Of a stretch of DNA of 64,000 nucleotides, positions 62,286 through 64,000 are shown piece by piece. The DNA is from Nemertoderma westbladi. Its lineage: Eukaryota; Xenacoelomorpha; Nemertodermatida; Nemertodermatidae. The translations under genes were made by a program, and so were the position numbers. The notes beneath the pieces were generated by a model. The model made no database searches, was not told the origin of the DNA, and saw only the letters and a program-made list of their open reading frames with translations. How positions within the stretch are numbered: the first letter of the stretch is position 1; each line of letters opens with the position of its first letter. Where the stretch lies: positions 19,175 to 83,174 of the forward strand of contig JAUCBJ010008482.1 of the NCBI GenBank assembly GCA_032718475.1, read 5' to 3'.

Positions 62286-62463
62286 GAGGATTGCGAGAGA
62301 GGCAGAGTTGACGACCAGAGTATTAGAGAGGATAGAGAGAGAGAGAGAGAGGGCGGGCAAACGTTTGCGAGATAATATTCATACCCGGTTGAGGGGGTTA
62401 ATGCAATACCAGGTGAAACAGAAGCACCAATTAGAACTGGCAGAGCGAGGCTGGTTTGGGTAG
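62275..62463 (+). pseudogene. Continuation of the right-end coiled coil in the +1 frame
   Basis: The frame from 62275 reads MEAERIAREAELTTRVLERI and then RLRDNIHTRLRGLMQYQVKQ, continuing the charged helix of the previous frame. The change of frame at about 62275-62285 indicates a one-base indel in or near the gag-ag run. Confidence 0.4.
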
Positions 62464-63123
62464 TATTTATGAGGAACCAGAGGTGATAGAAACCTTTGTT
62501 AATACCCCACTTACAGGTACCGGACAACAGAGCCAAGACTGGTGTGACCGGACGGGCGGGGGGGAGGGGAATAATAATAGGTTTAATGAAGTTAATATTA
62601 ATAGTACCGTAATATATAACCCTAACACTAATGAAACTTTCATTGCAGGAAATAATATTTTACCCGGTAATAATTCTAATATTGGTGCACAAAATAATAT
62701 AATAATATAAATAATATAAATAATAATATAAATAACGGTGAACAAAATAATCTAAATAATACAAATAATGTTGATCAAAATAATTTAAATAATCTAAACA
62801 ATAATTCAGATAACAATATAATTAAAATAAACCCCGGCAGAATTAATCAAAATAATATAATTAATAACGTAGCAAACAAACAGGGCAAGACTATTAGCGG
62901 TGCAGTTAATATAAACGTAGGGGAAACAAGCAATTTGCCCAATGAGAGCCTGCAAGACCACACAGTTGCGCAGGGAAGGGTAGAACTAACGCGTCGATTG
63001 GAAGGGAACATGGGGGCGAAACAAGAAGTTACGGGTGGGGGGGGGGGGGGGGGGGTGGCTATGGGCACCCCACCACAACCAATTAATGATGAGAGGGGGG
63101 GGGGGGCAGAGAATGTCCCATGA
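62456..63123 (+). pseudogene. Asn-rich low-complexity coding-like stretch
   Basis: Frame pieces encode FNEVNINSTVIYNPNTNE, NNILPGNNSN and then NN-rich strings. They end in RVELTRRLEGNMGAKQEV, a poly-Gly run coded by poly-G at about 63038-63055, and NDERGGGAENVP. It has several stops and a frame change. It may belong to the same element or be an AT-rich expansion (aataatataaataat repeats, 62695-62850). Confidence 0.3.
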
Positions 63124-63953
63124 GTGTCGGCGGGCAATGCACGCAGTGAGTTAAGTGAACCATGGCACCCGATGACAGAGGATAGTAGGGGGACTGCGAA
63201 TATCCCCAGGGCAGGTCCAACCAGGCAGAGGGAGGAATGTTGGTGCTGTGAGCGGCCGAACGAGGAAATGTCAGGCCCACTCGGAAGACAGAAGAAGAAC
63301 AGTGGAGTTCATCCGGGAGGTCGAAATGAGATCTCATGGGGGAGGACACTATGCTGGAGTCAAAAGAAGCGAGGAGGGACGAGGAAGTGTTGGTACGAGC
63401 AACCAGAGGGGAAGGACGGACAGTGAACCATCGATAGTCAAAGACGAGAAAGAGAGCCGGTGGGGTCGTACTCCGGGAGATTGCCGTCTCCCCGGAGAAA
63501 CACAACCTGGTGAAATATACCACACACTGGGAAAGGTGTACAGAGTGTACCGGTATGAGGATAATGACAGGAGAGGCGATCGGGGAGAAACTTCCCGTCG
63601 GAGCATAGCTGCCAATCGAGAATATGGAAGTCGTGGGGAGGACTTCTCAGAATACTCGAGAAGATTAAACTTTGATCTGGAAGGACACAGGCAGACTGCA
63701 GGACATACTGTAGGCCTCACTGCACATAGATAGTGTAGGCGATAGGGTAGCGCGAACGATGAGATTGGACCCGGAGGTCGCGAATTACATACCGGTCAGT
63801 AGGCAAGAAACCGATAGGCCTATACCGGTACCTGCACACCATTATGACTATAACATGCAGGGATACACGTTCGTGGGGCCTTCGCGCAGCACGAGGCCCA
63901 GTTATGAGATACAAATTAAAATTGTGCGACTGTATCACAAAATCAGGTTATGA
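63124..63953 (+). other. Arg/Glu-rich overlapping frames to the right edge
   Basis: Frames 63124-63426, 63248-63733 and 63759-63953 overlap. The second (161 codons, with YHTLGKVYRVYRYEDNDRRG and SRGEDFSEYSRRLNFDLEGH) looks most protein-like. No catalytic motif is visible before the window ends, so identity is open. Confidence 0.3.
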
Positions 63954-64000
63954 GAGATTAACCCACACCACCAATTAATCAAAGAAAGGGGGAAAGTACG

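Overview
The window looks like accessory, repeat-rich DNA from an animal nuclear genome. It has canonical GT-AG splice sites, APE-type LINEs, a BEL/Pao LTR retrotransposon, a Penelope-like element, a Helitron, a Crypton-like tyrosine recombinase, many MITEs, minisatellites and homopolymer runs, and only two or three host-type genes. The DNA is AT-rich with frequent words such as taggccta and accggtacc. I favour a marine invertebrate, but nothing here fixes the phylum. There are no rRNA, tRNA or CRISPR loci that I can support.

Layout. 22-1364 is a hAT-like non-autonomous transposon with an 8-bp target duplication. 2.8-10.9 kb is a BEL/Pao element on the minus strand: a gag-protease frame, then a pol frame, separated by a single frame change. 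10.9-13.1 kb holds three tandem repeat blocks. 15.0-15.3 kb is a 49-bp minisatellite. 15599-17507 is a foldback transposon whose inverted termini are built of 10/20-bp tandem repeats and which has a 9-bp target duplication. 17.6-23 kb has only retroelement scraps, a short palindromic element and AT-rich DNA. 23746-25401 is one uninterrupted 551-aa tyrosine recombinase of Crypton type, with a promoter-side array of TTCTAGAA palindromes. 25.7-26.5 kb has a 136-bp near-perfect palindrome and a satellite. 27.2 kb is a truncated C2H2 zinc-finger exon. 28-44 kb is a graveyard of at least four LINE families, with one near-complete LINE (33.1-38.0 kb) nested in another.

Helitron pieces lie at 39.7-42.1 kb (Rep/HUH domain, split by a Penelope-like element with 14-bp target duplication and two inverted hammerhead-ribozyme-like ends) and at 49.0-50.9 kb (helicase). 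A typical Helitron 3' hairpin plus CTAA follows at 51.06-51.09 kb. A 943-aa single-exon RING/B-box (TRIM-type) gene with a 9-residue repeat domain lies on the opposite strand between the Rep and helicase pieces, so it may be Helitron cargo. 52.0-53.2 kb holds a TTAA-flanked element and a small MITE; 53.8-54.6 kb is a 36-bp minisatellite. 56554-58776 is an intact single-exon DPY19-like C-mannosyltransferase gene. The right end (61.3-64 kb) has broken frames that resemble the first ORF of another LTR-type element running out of the window.

The main functional candidates are the Crypton-like recombinase, the TRIM gene, the DPY19 gene and a short signal-peptide exon at 38.4 kb. The rest is mobile DNA in various states of decay.
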